64,000 bases of DNA from Stenopsyche tienmushanensis (Eukaryota; Arthropoda; Insecta; Trichoptera; Stenopsychidae). Shown here in pieces: positions 10,261 through 21,215 of this stretch. The notes under the pieces are model-generated. The model was not told the DNA's origin. It did not search any database and worked only from the letters and a program-made list of their open reading frames with translations. Made by a program: the position numbers and the translations under genes. The number at the start of each line of letters is the position of its first letter. Positions within the stretch are counted from its first letter, which is position 1. Where the stretch lies: contig WACJ01000297.1 of the NCBI GenBank assembly GCA_008973525.1, positions 124,001-188,000 of the forward strand, given 5' to 3'.

Positions 10261-12535
10261 GTGTGATATAAATATAATAAGGTACTTGAAAATGGCCGTA
10301 GACGCATGATATTGAGATACATTTATTTCAAAACAATCCTATGAAAGTTTTAACATATTACGTTCGGGAATTGTCTCTTGGTTAACAATGATCTAAACTT
10401 ACACGATGTTTATTACAGTACACGGCTCATGAGAATTTAATTAAACTATTTTTTATAAAATTGAGCACATTTTTCATACACAGAATGTCCTGAAACTGTA
10501 TTCAATTTTCAGAAATATTTACAATATAAACAATCATCTTGGGTTCAAATCTACAGGAGCTGAGGCTGGCGACCACATTTTTAAAAACATATATACGCCA
10601 TGAGTCTTTTAATATGACCATTACCTACCATTTTATGGTTTTCACAGCGTATCATGTCTCTATATATTTTAACTCTATGTTTTAATATCCATGGTTAATG
10701 CATCTGATCTCCGACATTAACTTATAATAACACATTGCAGTCCGAATTTCCAGTGAATATTAAAACAATCTAATGGACATTAAAAATCATGGATTTATTT
10801 CCATTCAAATTGAAATCGGTTACATATGGTATGAATAATGTTAAAACAGAGTCATTTTTATTAGGAATATCTTTAGATTTCATTCAAATGATCATCTTAA
10901 TCAGGGATAGTTAACCTTTGTTTGTATCCTTGCAAGTAGTAATATTTTTTAAACATTCATACACAGAAACCTAACTTAGAACCTTCATAAAAGTATGTGG
11001 TTAAATTTATATTTTGCCTTTATAAAACCATAAAGTCTATTGAAATTAAATCAAAACTATTATTAATGCGATCCTTGAGGTCGATCCTGAGAAACTAAAC
11101 ATTTGATATTTGGTTCAGTTTTCGCAAGGTAAACGAAGGTCTCTTCTTTCGAGTATATTCAGACGGTCGCTTTGTTTGGTTATAAAATGATTAACAGCAC
11201 TAAATCCTGATTCTACAGGGTATGTAGGGAAAAATATCAATAAATTGAATATAATTTTTCATATATTCGAATAACATCAAAATTATGCTTACTTGACAGG
11301 ATCTCTACCCATAATAACGAGAATGCTTAATATGAGTTGTATTTAATCAAAATATGTATACATAAGGTAGTTTTATTATAATTAATAAGATCTTAGGTGA
11401 TAGCAGAAGATCGAATATGGTTATACAAGTACGAGTAGATAGATCATTTGTTACTTAAAGATTTAATGGACCCTTGTACATCTGTCGAAGATGTGTTTTC
11501 AAATATCTTACTCTTTCGCTCGAACAAGTAATGCAATAAAATCGTTTATAAGCCTTGCTGAATATTCATCTGAAAAGACATAAATTTTGTTCGCCGGCAT
11601 TTTTCATGTACAGCATAAAGATCGAAGTTCTTATTCCAATTTTCCTTTATCGAAGCTCAGCCCCTGCCGTGGCAGGAAATGAATTTCCAACTTTCAAAAC
11701 GGAATTTAAGTCATTAGTGAAAACTTTTAAAACGGATCCCGTTTTTATAGTCACGATTTTTTCTAAGATGTTTTCCCGATTAGTTAACTTTCCAGTGCGA
11801 AAACACAAATAAAGTTCGGGTAACTAATCAAAAAACTTTCGAAGGAAATATTCATCGGTTCGTTACCCCACCACCCCTTAAAAACGTCACCCTCCCTTTC
11901 GTCGACGATAATTGGCCGCCATTTCCGGTAATATTTACGATAACGACTCGAATAAATCCGATTTCGGGCCATGGATACCAGAAATGTGCTCGACTTGCGC
12001 TATCACCCGTCTCTCCATTAACGTGAGTTAATACTCATCCGTAAATATCCCGAGATTATCCCGAGATTGATCAACAATTGGGAAAAAATAGGCCCGGAAT
12101 TATGCCGACATTCATTGAAATCAGTCGAGTATTTATCAGATAGTAAAGTATTGTTACGTTTGTTTTATCGCAGTTGGTCGGAGCTCGGGGGGGTTGCAAA
12201 AACTTTATATTGAGGCAGGCAAAAACTGTCAACAAAACTTCGCTCAAAAGTGTTTCTTTACACGAGGCCGGCAAATGTTGGCTACTTTTTCTCGCCGGTC
12301 CCACGTCTTTCTTTTCCTCTCCTGGGGGATTTAACGTCTTTTACAAAACTCTTTCGATGGTGTTAAAGTCAAAAAGTCACTTTTCGATCTATAAAACGCT
12401 ACTTCGCTCCTCTTGAATATAAAATATGATTATTTTGCTCGCATTTCAGCACAAATTCAATAAGACTGAAACAATTTCATTATGCAATACAAACGATAAT
12501 TCATGTGAATTTGTGAATATTATTTTTGTAATTAA
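10261..12535. other. No gene seen apart from repeat M1
   Basis: AT-rich sequence. The stretch 11560-12420 has several open frames of 62-85 codons on both strands (for example 11555-11812 plus, 12174-12416 plus) in a locally GC-richer context, none with a recognisable domain. Confidence 0.4.
10539..10640 (+). repeat. SINE-like repeat M, copy 1
   Basis: Shares GGTTCAAATCTACAGG, then GCGACCACATTTTTAAAA with 59911-60010. GGTTCAAATCT is one base from the RNA polymerase III B box consensus (GGTTCRANNCC), which suggests a tRNA-derived SINE. No matching A box was identified upstream, so the class is tentative. Confidence 0.5.
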
Positions 12536-12622
12536 CACATTCCCGTCGGGTTGCATATGTGTGCGTCTTTTGGGTAATATTGGTGGACTCGGAAGATACA
12601 CCTGTGTGTCTTTAGCCATTAT
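12536..12622 (+). repeat. piggyBac-like MITE H, truncated copy 2
   Basis: Starts just after TTAA (12532-12535) with CACATTCCCGTCGGGTTGC and stays similar to 51566-51688 through the TGTGTCTTTAGCCATT segment, then loses similarity. The right terminal inverted repeat is missing, so only the left part of the element survives. Confidence 0.7.
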
Positions 12623-14553
12623 CAGAGCCCATGGCAAGTTTATAGCTTCCTGCATCCCTCTGGAAATCCAATTTATTTTTTAAAGTTAATGCAATACAAA
12701 TACAAATGCAATATATTAAATACTATTATCATGTACGTTTTTAAAAAAATACTATGATAGAAAGTGTCTAGACGCTAAGTTGCTTCCGTGATCGTACAGA
12801 TCATAAAAAATGGTGCAAAAATTTCTAAAAGAGGACGAAGTGGTCACAATGTTTGTATGTCCAATCGGTCCGCTTTTCGGACCGCTGATATGACGAACGA
12901 GCGCCTCGCGATCAGATGCCATACCTGAACATGTCTAAAGAACGATTACAACTCATTGAAACGAAGATGCCTCTACTTTGCCACACCCTTGTTACGGCTC
13001 TGGCCATTATACACTACATAACCCTAGATCACTAACCTTTAGTCTCACAGACTACATACTGGGAACGCTTTCGACATACATGCATATTTCCAAACCTTTT
13101 TCGCCCCGTCCCGTCATCAAATTATAAATCGTCATCACATAATATGTAGTGGAAGTATAACTCAAAAATATGATTAATGATCTAAAGCTAAAAACGGGCA
13201 AGGCTATTAATGACTGATTGATATACAATAAAAATAAATGTGGCATTTCAAATAATTATCATTTAATACTCATTCTCACATCATTTTCTAGCAAATAAAT
13301 CCTATTCAAATAGGATTATCCCGCTGTTAAATTATGTGGAAGATAATATATAAAATATTTTTAAATGTATTTATAAAACTAATATAATATTAAAAATGAA
13401 ATATTTTCCATGATTTAAAATCTTAGATTATATTTATTACAAATGAAAGTTGCATAATAACGTAAAAATCACGCAAAAATGCGGATACGGATCGCAGTGA
13501 GTTATATGTTTATATTCAACAATTTCTCAAACATAATTGGATTTAATTAAGCGTAATATTTAAAAAATTGAATTCATCAAAATTGTACGCAATAAATGTC
13601 TTATTACGTCAATCCCTCAATTTACGCGGTTCTTTATTTTTGCGGTTTCACTTTAACGCGGTCGAGAAAATATGATTTTTGCTTTGATGCATTTTATGAT
13701 ATAAGGATATCTAAGAATTATTTATCGATGATGTTATAATAGGAGACGAATTAGTTGGCCTTATTTTAATACCCGAAATGGATCATGTAAGTGAAGATGA
13801 ATCTTTTGAGCCGTCATTTTTAAATAAATTATTTTTAGAGCAATCCTAGAATAGGCAGCTCTATATACATCACGTTTGGATAATTTTGTTGCATTAAGGC
13901 ATTTATGGAGAAATATTTCTACATGTGAATATAACCTTTGAGATTCATACACAAATATCCGGCGATATTTGCAAAGTTTCAGCAATAAAAAGTCTTTCAG
14001 GTATGAAATCGAAAAAACGTGACCGAAATCGCTGAAAAACATTTTCATTGAGTTTTATTGTGCGTTTGGGATTTTATTGGGGGCTAAAAATGGGCGATTT
14101 TCATGTGGAATATTTGTAACAATAATGGCACGGAATATTAAAAATGAAATTATGAGTTGATTTTTTGTATTGTGCCTCGCCGATATAAAAACGATGATGT
14201 GCGGCTTTTGGGGTAAGTTTTCAAAATATAAAATTATTTTTTCCCAGCTCCCCATTAATGAGTTTGTTTTCTCTCAGTTTTATCGGCAAGTTTACGGCCC
14301 AATTTTATTTCTTATGTCATTGCTGATGTGGCAAAGAGCTTTTATTGACAATCTGGAAACCTTACTATGGTCTCATATAGGCAATATAATTTTGTCGCCG
14401 CGATGACGCAATATGTTAAGACAATTTTTGTCCAATTTTATCGTCAGGACACATCCATATATCAAAACATAATTTATTTCCTAAATAACGAAACAAATCA
14501 ATAAAGCAGAGTAAACAACTTAGGGGATTGTCGTTTTATTCGGGCACGTAGCC
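12623..14553. other. No gene seen; one short perfect hairpin
   Basis: A 7-bp perfect stem with a 5-base loop occurs at 12866-12884 (CGGTCCG, loop CTTTT, CGGACCG). It has no T-run or conserved copy elsewhere in the window. The rest is AT-rich; the 95-codon minus open frame at 13761-14048 has no known motif. Confidence 0.4.
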
Positions 14554-14961
14554 TCATTTTTTCTGCGGCCATTTTATGCCGCGTATGAAATAAAGCGGCG
14601 CCGGAAATAATGAAGGTGTTTGACAAACAAGTGTATTGAGGATCCTTTTTCGGGCAACGTGATATTTTCCGAGAGAAAAAGGGAAATTCGAATAGGCGAA
14701 AGGACGGCAGCATATCTTTAAATTATTAACACCAGACGGACGGGCGGAATTGAAGGACAAAGCTTCTTTGACGATTCTGGTTGGGTAAGTTTTTTCAAGT
14801 AGATGCTGCGAGTTTGGTCCTTGGCTCAAAGCCGCCACATCTCGAGCATTATTAATTTCCTCAAACTTTGAATAAATGCTCCTTAAGCTCTCCGCAAAGG
14901 CTATTCTCTCTAAAGTGAAAACTTTCCCCGCGCTTTTCCACCCCCTATTCGCCTCCTGCAC
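14554..14961 (-). other. Unidentified open frame, up to 135 codons
   Basis: The longest open frame in the window that is not explained by a transposable element. The predicted protein is mixed in composition, with no signal peptide, membrane segment or repeat. It includes a stretch rich in charged residues early on (ERIAFAESLRSIYSKFEEI). No family is recognised. The region 14500-14990 is GC-richer than its surroundings, which by itself makes stop codons rarer. It may be a host exon, a conserved non-coding block, or chance; no convincing splice sites or promoter were found. Confidence 0.2.
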
Positions 14962-15201
14962 TTCACCGCACCGTCGTTACCGTCAACGACCTGTGGCGCA
15001 AAATGTATGAGCACTAAATTGATTCTATCTTAACATACGCTTATTTATACACCGAACATATGCAAATATTCATATATGCAAATTAATATTAAAAAAATAG
15101 GATGTATCTTTATAGAAACGGTAATATTTATTGCATACCAAACGCTTTGCCTTTCCTAGAAATAATTTATTTTATGCTATAGCTAACATATGAAACTTTG
15201 T

Positions 15202-15796
15202 TGTGTAATATATAATAAAATAGGCGTGCTACTGATCTAGAGGTTGCTTTATGCTACGTATAGACATACACATACAGTAAGGCGGAGCGATGTATAGCGT
15301 GGGCGATTTTACACCCCCACGCAATAGCTCTGTTAGTCTGAGCAGATTAAATTCTCCAGATTAACAGCGACATCTTCCGTCTCTCTTCAGGTGCGATGTG
15401 TTATTTTAACAGCGCCATCTCTTGTGGCCCTACGGAAATATTGCGCCTGCATACCGAGCGATCGCTTCTTGCGCATGCACCGTTGCCGGTTGGATAGTGA
15501 CGCGCAGGAGGCGGTCGGTTAGCCTTGACTGCGGGAGGTCGTCCTTCTTGCATCCAAATCTTTCTCTCTCGTGTGGAATATATAATTACTTAGAAAAGAG
15601 AGTCTTTCTATTCGACGTCTATCTATTCCCATCCATTCGTCCAGTAACAACGTTACAACATAGGCGTAGCGTGTCTATGATACATGTGACGGAGACAGAG
15701 AGACTATAAACGATTATATCTCTTATTTCGACCAACTCCTATTTGGAGTTTCACTTTACGTAACGTTCAAGACAATTTGCCCTTACTGAACCTACA
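15202..15796 (+). repeat. Repeat family F, copy 2, split by LTR-like E2
   Basis: The left half (15202-15290) begins TGTGTAATATATAATAAAAT and has the A-box-like TGATCTAGAGG. The right half (15661-15796) resumes at GGCGTAGCGTGTCTATGATACATG and runs to CCCTTACTGAACCTACA. An LTR-like E repeat sits between the halves. The halves join to the same layout as copy 1, so the insertion is younger than the F copy. Confidence 0.8.
15291..15660 (+). repeat. LTR-like repeat E2, nested in F2
   Basis: Starts about TGTATAGCGTGGGCGATTTTAC and ends CAACA. It shares the whole E layout: the stem sequence ending CAGATTAACAGCG, AGGTGCGATGTGTTATTTTAACAG, the stretch around TGCGCATGCACCGTTGCCGG, the GCGGGAGGTCGTCC block and the (CT)n tract. 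Compared with E1 it lacks the last roughly 90 bases. Open frames here (15422-15709) are by-products of its high GC. Confidence 0.7.
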
Positions 15797-16654
15797 GAAA
15801 TTTTACTTAAAAATTTTCCCGCAGTTAAATCCACTATGGAGATATCCATTCGCCCGATAATAGATATGGCACCTCAACGCTTTGATGGACACAACAGTCA
15901 TATGCAGTCGTTAAAGCTACGTTACTAAAAATTACTTTGAAAGTTACTTTTAATACAAACAAAGTACATCAAACCCTTTGCATTCAAGACTCTTTTTCAC
16001 GCGGTGAATCAGCAACTCGAGACGCAATTTTGGCGAGTTTCTTACTCCTAACTCAAAATCATTAGACACACAAATTAATATATATTTTTTTATATTTTAA
16101 CATTTTATATATCTTTACACCTTTATGAATATAATTTCTTAAATGTAAGTCTGCAATTTTGCTGTGTGTGATATTTCTTTAGCAAATATTTTTTGTCGGC
16201 TTTGTTTCTTTGAGAACACACTTTGCAATCCTTCCTAACTCTTCTTCAATGCTTATAGGGATCAAAAACTTAGTAGTCTTTCTACCATGACTGTCAAGTT
16301 CAAATTAGTTCCGAACAAGCAGTCTGAATTATATTTGAATTGGTGTTATGTTACACTTCATAAGATTATATAGAAGATCGTAGGGACCTGCTTCAAAGGA
16401 ACTAAACGTAAACAGTTATTGCCCTGCATCGAGTTTCTGCATCAAACCGAGTTTCGAGTGAGAGTCGCTTCTCGAGTTGCGGTATCAAATCATATGGTGA
16501 GTGAGAGGCACCTTTGAGTACAGTATTCGTTTAACACGATGGGGCGGAGACGCTGGCGCTGTGAAGTGTCTGAAGTGAAACTATAATAAATGCTAGACTA
16601 AAAAAATATCAAGCAGCAACTGTGTAGTATTTATTGTATATCCTCTACTTTCGG
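15797..16654. other. No gene seen
   Basis: Mixed-composition sequence between F2 and repeat S1. Around 16500-16600 there is a GGGGCGGAGACGCTGG stretch followed by TATAATAAATG, which could be an LTR tail, but no second copy was found. Confidence 0.4.
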
Positions 16655-16706
16655 ATGTGCCGTCATCTGAGGGTCTCGTAAAAGTACAAACGCATGGATC
16701 ACATTT
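16655..16706 (+). repeat. Short repeat S, copy 1
   Basis: GATGTGCCGTCATCT plus about 35 further bases ending CATGGATCACA match the complement of 26019-26075. The second copy lies directly upstream (in its own orientation) of an F copy, so S may be internal sequence of the element to which F belongs. That link is inference. Confidence 0.5.
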
Positions 16707-18027
16707 CTCAGTCTCTTGGATTTAATATAATTTGAAATTTTTGTGTAAATATTTGTAATTGTATACAGTATAATACAAACCGATTGCGGTCAATTGATAA
16801 AATACGATTTGTATATGTGTTTCGCCAACATGACACCATTGTATGTATATAGAATTTTTTCCCGTCTGAATGAATTTATATGAATCTAAACACGTTAAGA
16901 TATTGTTGAAAACGTCGATAAACGGTTTTATTCACTTGGCATTTCATATGAGATGTGAAATAAAATATTGCGAAAAATTGTCAATGGAATGTAGGGAGCT
17001 GGAGTGAATTTGAGAATGTATTATGTGTTCGTGAAAGAAAATTGTAAGATATACGATAGAGCTGCTTAGCCTTAAGTAGCAAGGCTCTACAGATGGAGGC
17101 GATGGAGTCTTTAGAGCCGATGGAGTCGGCGACGGCACCCAGCCGAGTGGAGACTAATTTGCATTTATAAGTTGTCAAGTGCACAAAGGGATCCAGCGGT
17201 GCAGCAAGATGCTGGCTCGATGGTCCATGACTGAGACGTGCATGTGTACCAGATAACGTGCAGTTCGACAACAAGTGCCGCTACTCTCTACAATTTGCAT
17301 TTTTTTCAATTCACTTCCGACGCAAATTCTCTTTTTATATTCAGCATGCGCGGGGGAGACTCGTGTTGATATTAAGTCGAAGTTGCCGAGAAATCTTGGT
17401 TGGCTGCAATATATTTATGACTGGTGCACGTGCACCAGTCTCATGGTTTATTAGTGCAATCTGTCACCTTACCTCCGGGAAACTAACTTCCTCCATAACC
17501 TACATAACAAAACGCTTCGTAAACTTACGTAAGGTACACCTAGAAACTTGCAACTTCAGCTCCGCACGAGCATATATCGGATTAACATTTTCCTAAAAGC
17601 AACCTTCTAGAAGTTTATTTTATGATCTTACGCTAATGGAATGTGTCACAAAATGTATTCAAATTTAGCAATTTTGTAGCAATTTTTCGATTTTTCTCTA
17701 AACAATCAAAAGCCTGTTTTTATAAACAAACCCAATCAGTTTGATAATAATGAATTATCATCGATCCCGATAGTATCTGATTTATTGATTTATTTTATGC
17801 AATTACCTCACACTGTCCGGATATTGACTCCATCTATAAAAGCACAATGTATTCTTACAAATAATATGTAAAAGTGATGACATACAAATTATGTATAAAC
17901 CTTTAAGTATTTTTAAAAAAATTATAATAATAAAATGTTTAACTACTTTATATTTATAACTTTGATGTATTTAAAAAATAAAGCCAAATATTCTTCTTAT
18001 AAGTGAATTTTTAAAATAAAAACTTTT
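16707..18027. other. No gene seen
   Basis: Overlapping open frames on opposite strands at 16981-17274 (minus, 97 codons) and 17258-17596 (plus, 112 codons) lie in a GC-richer segment. The first contains a C-rich, H-rich stretch but no zinc-finger spacing; neither resembles a known family. A perfect palindrome GGTGCACGTGCACC occurs at about 17424. Confidence 0.35.
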
Positions 18028-18587
18028 ATAGGCGTAGTAGGGAAAATAGTCAAACGTCACGAAAAGCGAAACGCTTCTCCTACTTCGAATTTAGCCCTTT
18101 AAGTAGTGAGTTAATTTTAAATCATCATAAACTTATATGCTATATTACTATGTCCGCACTTATTGTACATACAAATCCACTTATCTGTCATGACCACGCA
18201 GCGTGTATGAAACTTGTATATAAATAAATAAACACTGTCGATAGTACACAATATCCGTCCATTACTTCGCGTAAACATAAACAATAAACTTGAAATCGAT
18301 TCATTTGGGTTATCATTATTAGTTGATAAATTTGGGTTATGGATCATCTATACAACCAAAAATGATTTTTCTAAATCACTGGAATTCAAACGCAAATATA
18401 TGTCTTAACTCTACAAAAGGTTAGAAGAGAGAAAAAAACGAGAGAATCGTTTGTGGTCTTATCGTATACATTTTTGCATACATGACAGATACGATACGCG
18501 CATGCGCTACTCTGCATCTAGTGTGCGTACATTGCATTAAACAATCACCACATATGTAGCGCGCCCATTTTATTATATAATACACAA
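18028..18587 (-). repeat. Repeat family F, copy 3, split by element G1
   Basis: Minus-strand F copy. Its 5' part (18587 down to about 18425) starts TGTGTATTATATAATAAAAT and has TAGCGCATGCGCG. Its 3' tail (18090 down to 18028) carries GTTTCGCTTTTCGTGACGTTTGAC, as in copy 1. A G element is inserted between the two parts. Confidence 0.7.
18095..18420 (+). mobile_element. TTAR-flanked element G1, nested in F3
   Basis: 326 bp between two TTAG tetramers (18091-18094 and 18421-18424). The left end CCCTTTAAGTAGTGAG and the right end CTCTACAAAAGG are imperfect inverted repeats. The body matches four other copies (45452-45692, 46928-47296, 49006-49489, 51824-52095), including CACTGTCGATAG and GAAACTTGTATATAAATAAA. 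The TTAA-like target and CCCTTTGAG-like end point to a piggyBac-type MITE; no coding capacity is seen. Confidence 0.75.
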
Positions 18588-19474
18588 ATACAGTTTAATA
18601 TTTTAACTAACAATTTCCATTGTAAACAAGTTCCAATGGTTGTTAATAATAGACCCTGCCCAATTTAGTATCTTCCTTATTCTGTGGTTAATCACAAATA
18701 ACATTTCAATATCTCCTTATTAAGGTCTCAAATCTATTATTTTAGGGGTATACATTTTTTAATGAATGGTTGATCGTACCATTGCTGATATAATGATTTT
18801 TTCTGTATTTGGATTTGAATCCAAAGCCCAAGATCAAATTGATCAAATCAATGAGTCTTATGCTTTTATAAAAGACAACTTATTGATATTAATGATGAGT
18901 GTTATATGATGAAATATGCATTTAAAATTACACAATAATTCAAATATATATTGGTGCTGTAAGCTGCGCATGTTTCACTATGTTTCTGTGGAGGAAAACT
19001 CCGTAGAAGCAAGGGTAATATCATTTTCCCATCTGCAAATAAACTTTCCTTCTTTCACGGCCCTCAATTAGAGAAACCCGGTTCAGACTGTCCCCCAATT
19101 ACGAGGGAATGGGACATGAACAGGTAAACAGCAGAGCGGATATTGAAGGTTAGATGACCTATAGTATTAGACACACTGAAGATTCTGTATAGAGAAAATA
19201 AGGGTGGAAAAAGGAAACCTTTTCTCCCAATACAATCCATACAGGATTCTCAACATGTCTTATTTGAAATAAATACGCATGTATTGTAAAAATCTCGCTT
19301 ATGTCAATATAGTGATTCGAATATATTCAAGTCAGGGTTGAAGCATTTATCAATCAACCCCAAAGCGATGATGACGCGTTTAAACATCACACACGCGCGC
19401 GTATGTATACGCCGGCATAAAATCGCATATATGTGTTTAGATTTGCATTTGTTTGTGTTAATAAAGCGATAGTG
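18588..19474. other. No gene seen
   Basis: AT-rich. The first 40 bases (GAAATTGTTAGTTAA on the minus strand) resemble the sequence just upstream of F copy 1, hinting that family F or its parent element extends further upstream. Confidence 0.35.
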
Positions 19475-19660
19475 CGGTGTTTGTTGCGGGGTCGGGCGAA
19501 ACGCGCTGATTTCTCGGGGGACGAATATATAAAACACAATGGGCGGCGCGGGAAGGTTGGGCCCTTAGGGCCCCACTCGGGCGCGCTTGACCCCAAATGG
19601 ACCTACGCGTTTGGAGGCTTAACTAACGCGCCTCCTTAAGGCTCAACCAAAATATTATCC
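19475..19660. other. GC-rich island with CpG and a TATA-like site
   Basis: A sharp change from AT-rich DNA to a stretch rich in G, C and CpG. It contains TATATAAA (19528-19535 region), a GGGCCCTTAGGGCCC palindrome (19559-19574 region) and a GGCGCGTTAG/ACGCGT segment. It is not part of any repeat family found here. It may be a promoter or regulatory block; open frames crossing it on both strands have no motifs. The function is inferred only from composition. Confidence 0.3.
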
Positions 19661-20403
19661 TTGTGCACCACTCGGAGATGAGCCTTCGACTTTACGACAA
19701 GATACATTTCCTCGAGAAATTGTTCGAGAGGCCCTAATGACTCCGGCTGCAATTCAGGCCCTAAGTATGACGCTAATAGCCGCTCCATTTTCTCATTAAG
19801 ATTAATATTAAATCCTATATTGTGTGAGGAATATACCGCAAGATCGACTGGATAAATTTGAAATCCAGTCGAATACGCAAATTGATTATCATATCAATTT
19901 TTAATGAAGGTAAAACTTAACTATAAAAACCATATATTTATCACCAGGTTTATCGCACCTTATATTATTTCTTATCGATTATTATTCATGGAATGATACA
20001 AATATGTACCCCAATTTGAATCCCTCTATTTTATAATTAATACCACAATATTCGTCAATCTGAAGGGACGATTAATTTAAACTTAAACATAATAAACCGG
20101 CTTAATTCATGAAAATATTTCTCCAGGAACAACTTTAAAATTAATTGTATCTTGAGTAATCATAAAAATCATTATTCCATGGAGCTATTCTATATACTAT
20201 GTCTAACTAAATATCAATTTCGAAAACAACGAAATTGGGGATGAAATTGAAATTGAATTAAAGATTTTTTTTAAATGCATCTCGTATCAGAATAAGGCTG
20301 GATTTTTGTCCAAGAAATAGAGCAATAGTCAAATAAGTAACATGCATTTCTTTAACAGCTGATTATATAATTGAATATATTATAAAATATGAAATTATAT
20401 GTA
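19661..20403. other. No gene seen
   Basis: AT-rich sequence without open frames of note, repeats or recognisable sites. Confidence 0.45.
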
Positions 20404-20809
20404 ACACATCACTCAATAAGTTCGTAGGATATTTTCAATTTACATTTTTTTCTTCTTAATTGGGGGATATTTTTCATATAGTATTTGTTACTCATAGCTC
20501 TTTATTTCTTAATGAATCGACGAATAAAATACCAAAATACAGAGGGCAAAATCTTGCCAGATATCATTCGCATTTTTAGTCGTTTTGGGCGGATTTCGCC
20601 GATCCGTTGTCCACTCAGCTGACTGTCAATTTGACTTTGGAGTATAGTGATGGATTTTAGTTTCATCTATGGATACATATTGCATGAAAAAAATATTTTT
20701 TATTGCACTGAAATAGCTCCAAACAGTGCTCTGAATTGTCGACGTGTTGTTGTTTTTGATTGACTGTAATGGCTTTTTTGTCATCCTACAGACTTATTGA
20801 GCGTTGGGC
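20404..20809 (-). mobile_element. Deleted mariner element D1 with transposase piece
   Basis: Flanked by TA (20402-20403, 20810-20811). The left end ACACATCACTCAATAAGTTC and the right end, complement of GCCCAACGCTCAATAAGTC, form inverted repeats continuing to GTAGGA. On the minus strand it holds a frameshifted mariner catalytic piece: KQQHVDNSEHCLELFQ, then SIDETKIHHYTPKSN with a stop, QSAEWT, and SGKILPSVFW. These equal the KQQRVDxSExCL, DETWLHHFTPESNRQSAEW and AGKVMxSVFW landmarks of the irritans-type mariners. The N-terminal domain and the rest of the catalytic domain are missing, so it is a deletion derivative. Confidence 0.85.
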
Positions 20810-21110
20810 TATTGATATATATATATATCTATAAAGCATTATCAATATGTAATAGTTTATATCTTACATATATGTAAACGTTTTTACTAATGCACTTGAA
20901 CTTTTGGGATTGCCAGAATCTTCATACAGTTAATATATATATAGGATGTTTGGCGTATGGACCGACACAATTTTATAGAGGCTTAGGGGTGAATTTTGCT
21001 AGGTTTCACACTCAAACCCTATGTACAAAGTGTCAGGGTTGTCAGGATAAAAATTTTATTAAAATTTATTAAAAATACCCCAAATTTCACCTTGTAAATT
21101 AATTATTTTA
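20810..21110. other. No gene seen; short AT microsatellite
   Basis: A TATATATATATATC run follows the mariner border at 20815-20829. The 60-codon open frame at 20890-21072 has no motif. Confidence 0.4.
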
Positions 21111-21215
21111 GGGGACCTATTCCGTGGCTCGCACGGTCTCCAGACCTGACACCACTGGATTTTTTTTGTCTAGGGACGTACAAACTTTGATGAATAAGTT
21201 CATCCAAAAATCAGC
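21111..21215 (+). pseudogene. DDE transposase fragment (PDLTPLDFF type), copy 2
   Basis: Reads GPIPWLARSPDLTPLDFF, then a degraded LSRDVQTLMNKF where LWG plus a helix is usual. This is the third-aspartate region of insect Tc1/mariner-superfamily transposases, and a relative of 2834-2940. Upstream sequence does not continue the enzyme, so only about 35 codons survive. Confidence 0.75.

Noticed and set aside
12866..12884. Hairpin as transcription terminator or riboswitch
   Set aside because: The context is eukaryotic, there is no following T-run or adjacent gene, and no second copy.
17258..17596. 112-codon plus-strand open frame as a gene
   Set aside because: No domain, promoter or splice support, and it overlaps an open frame on the other strand.
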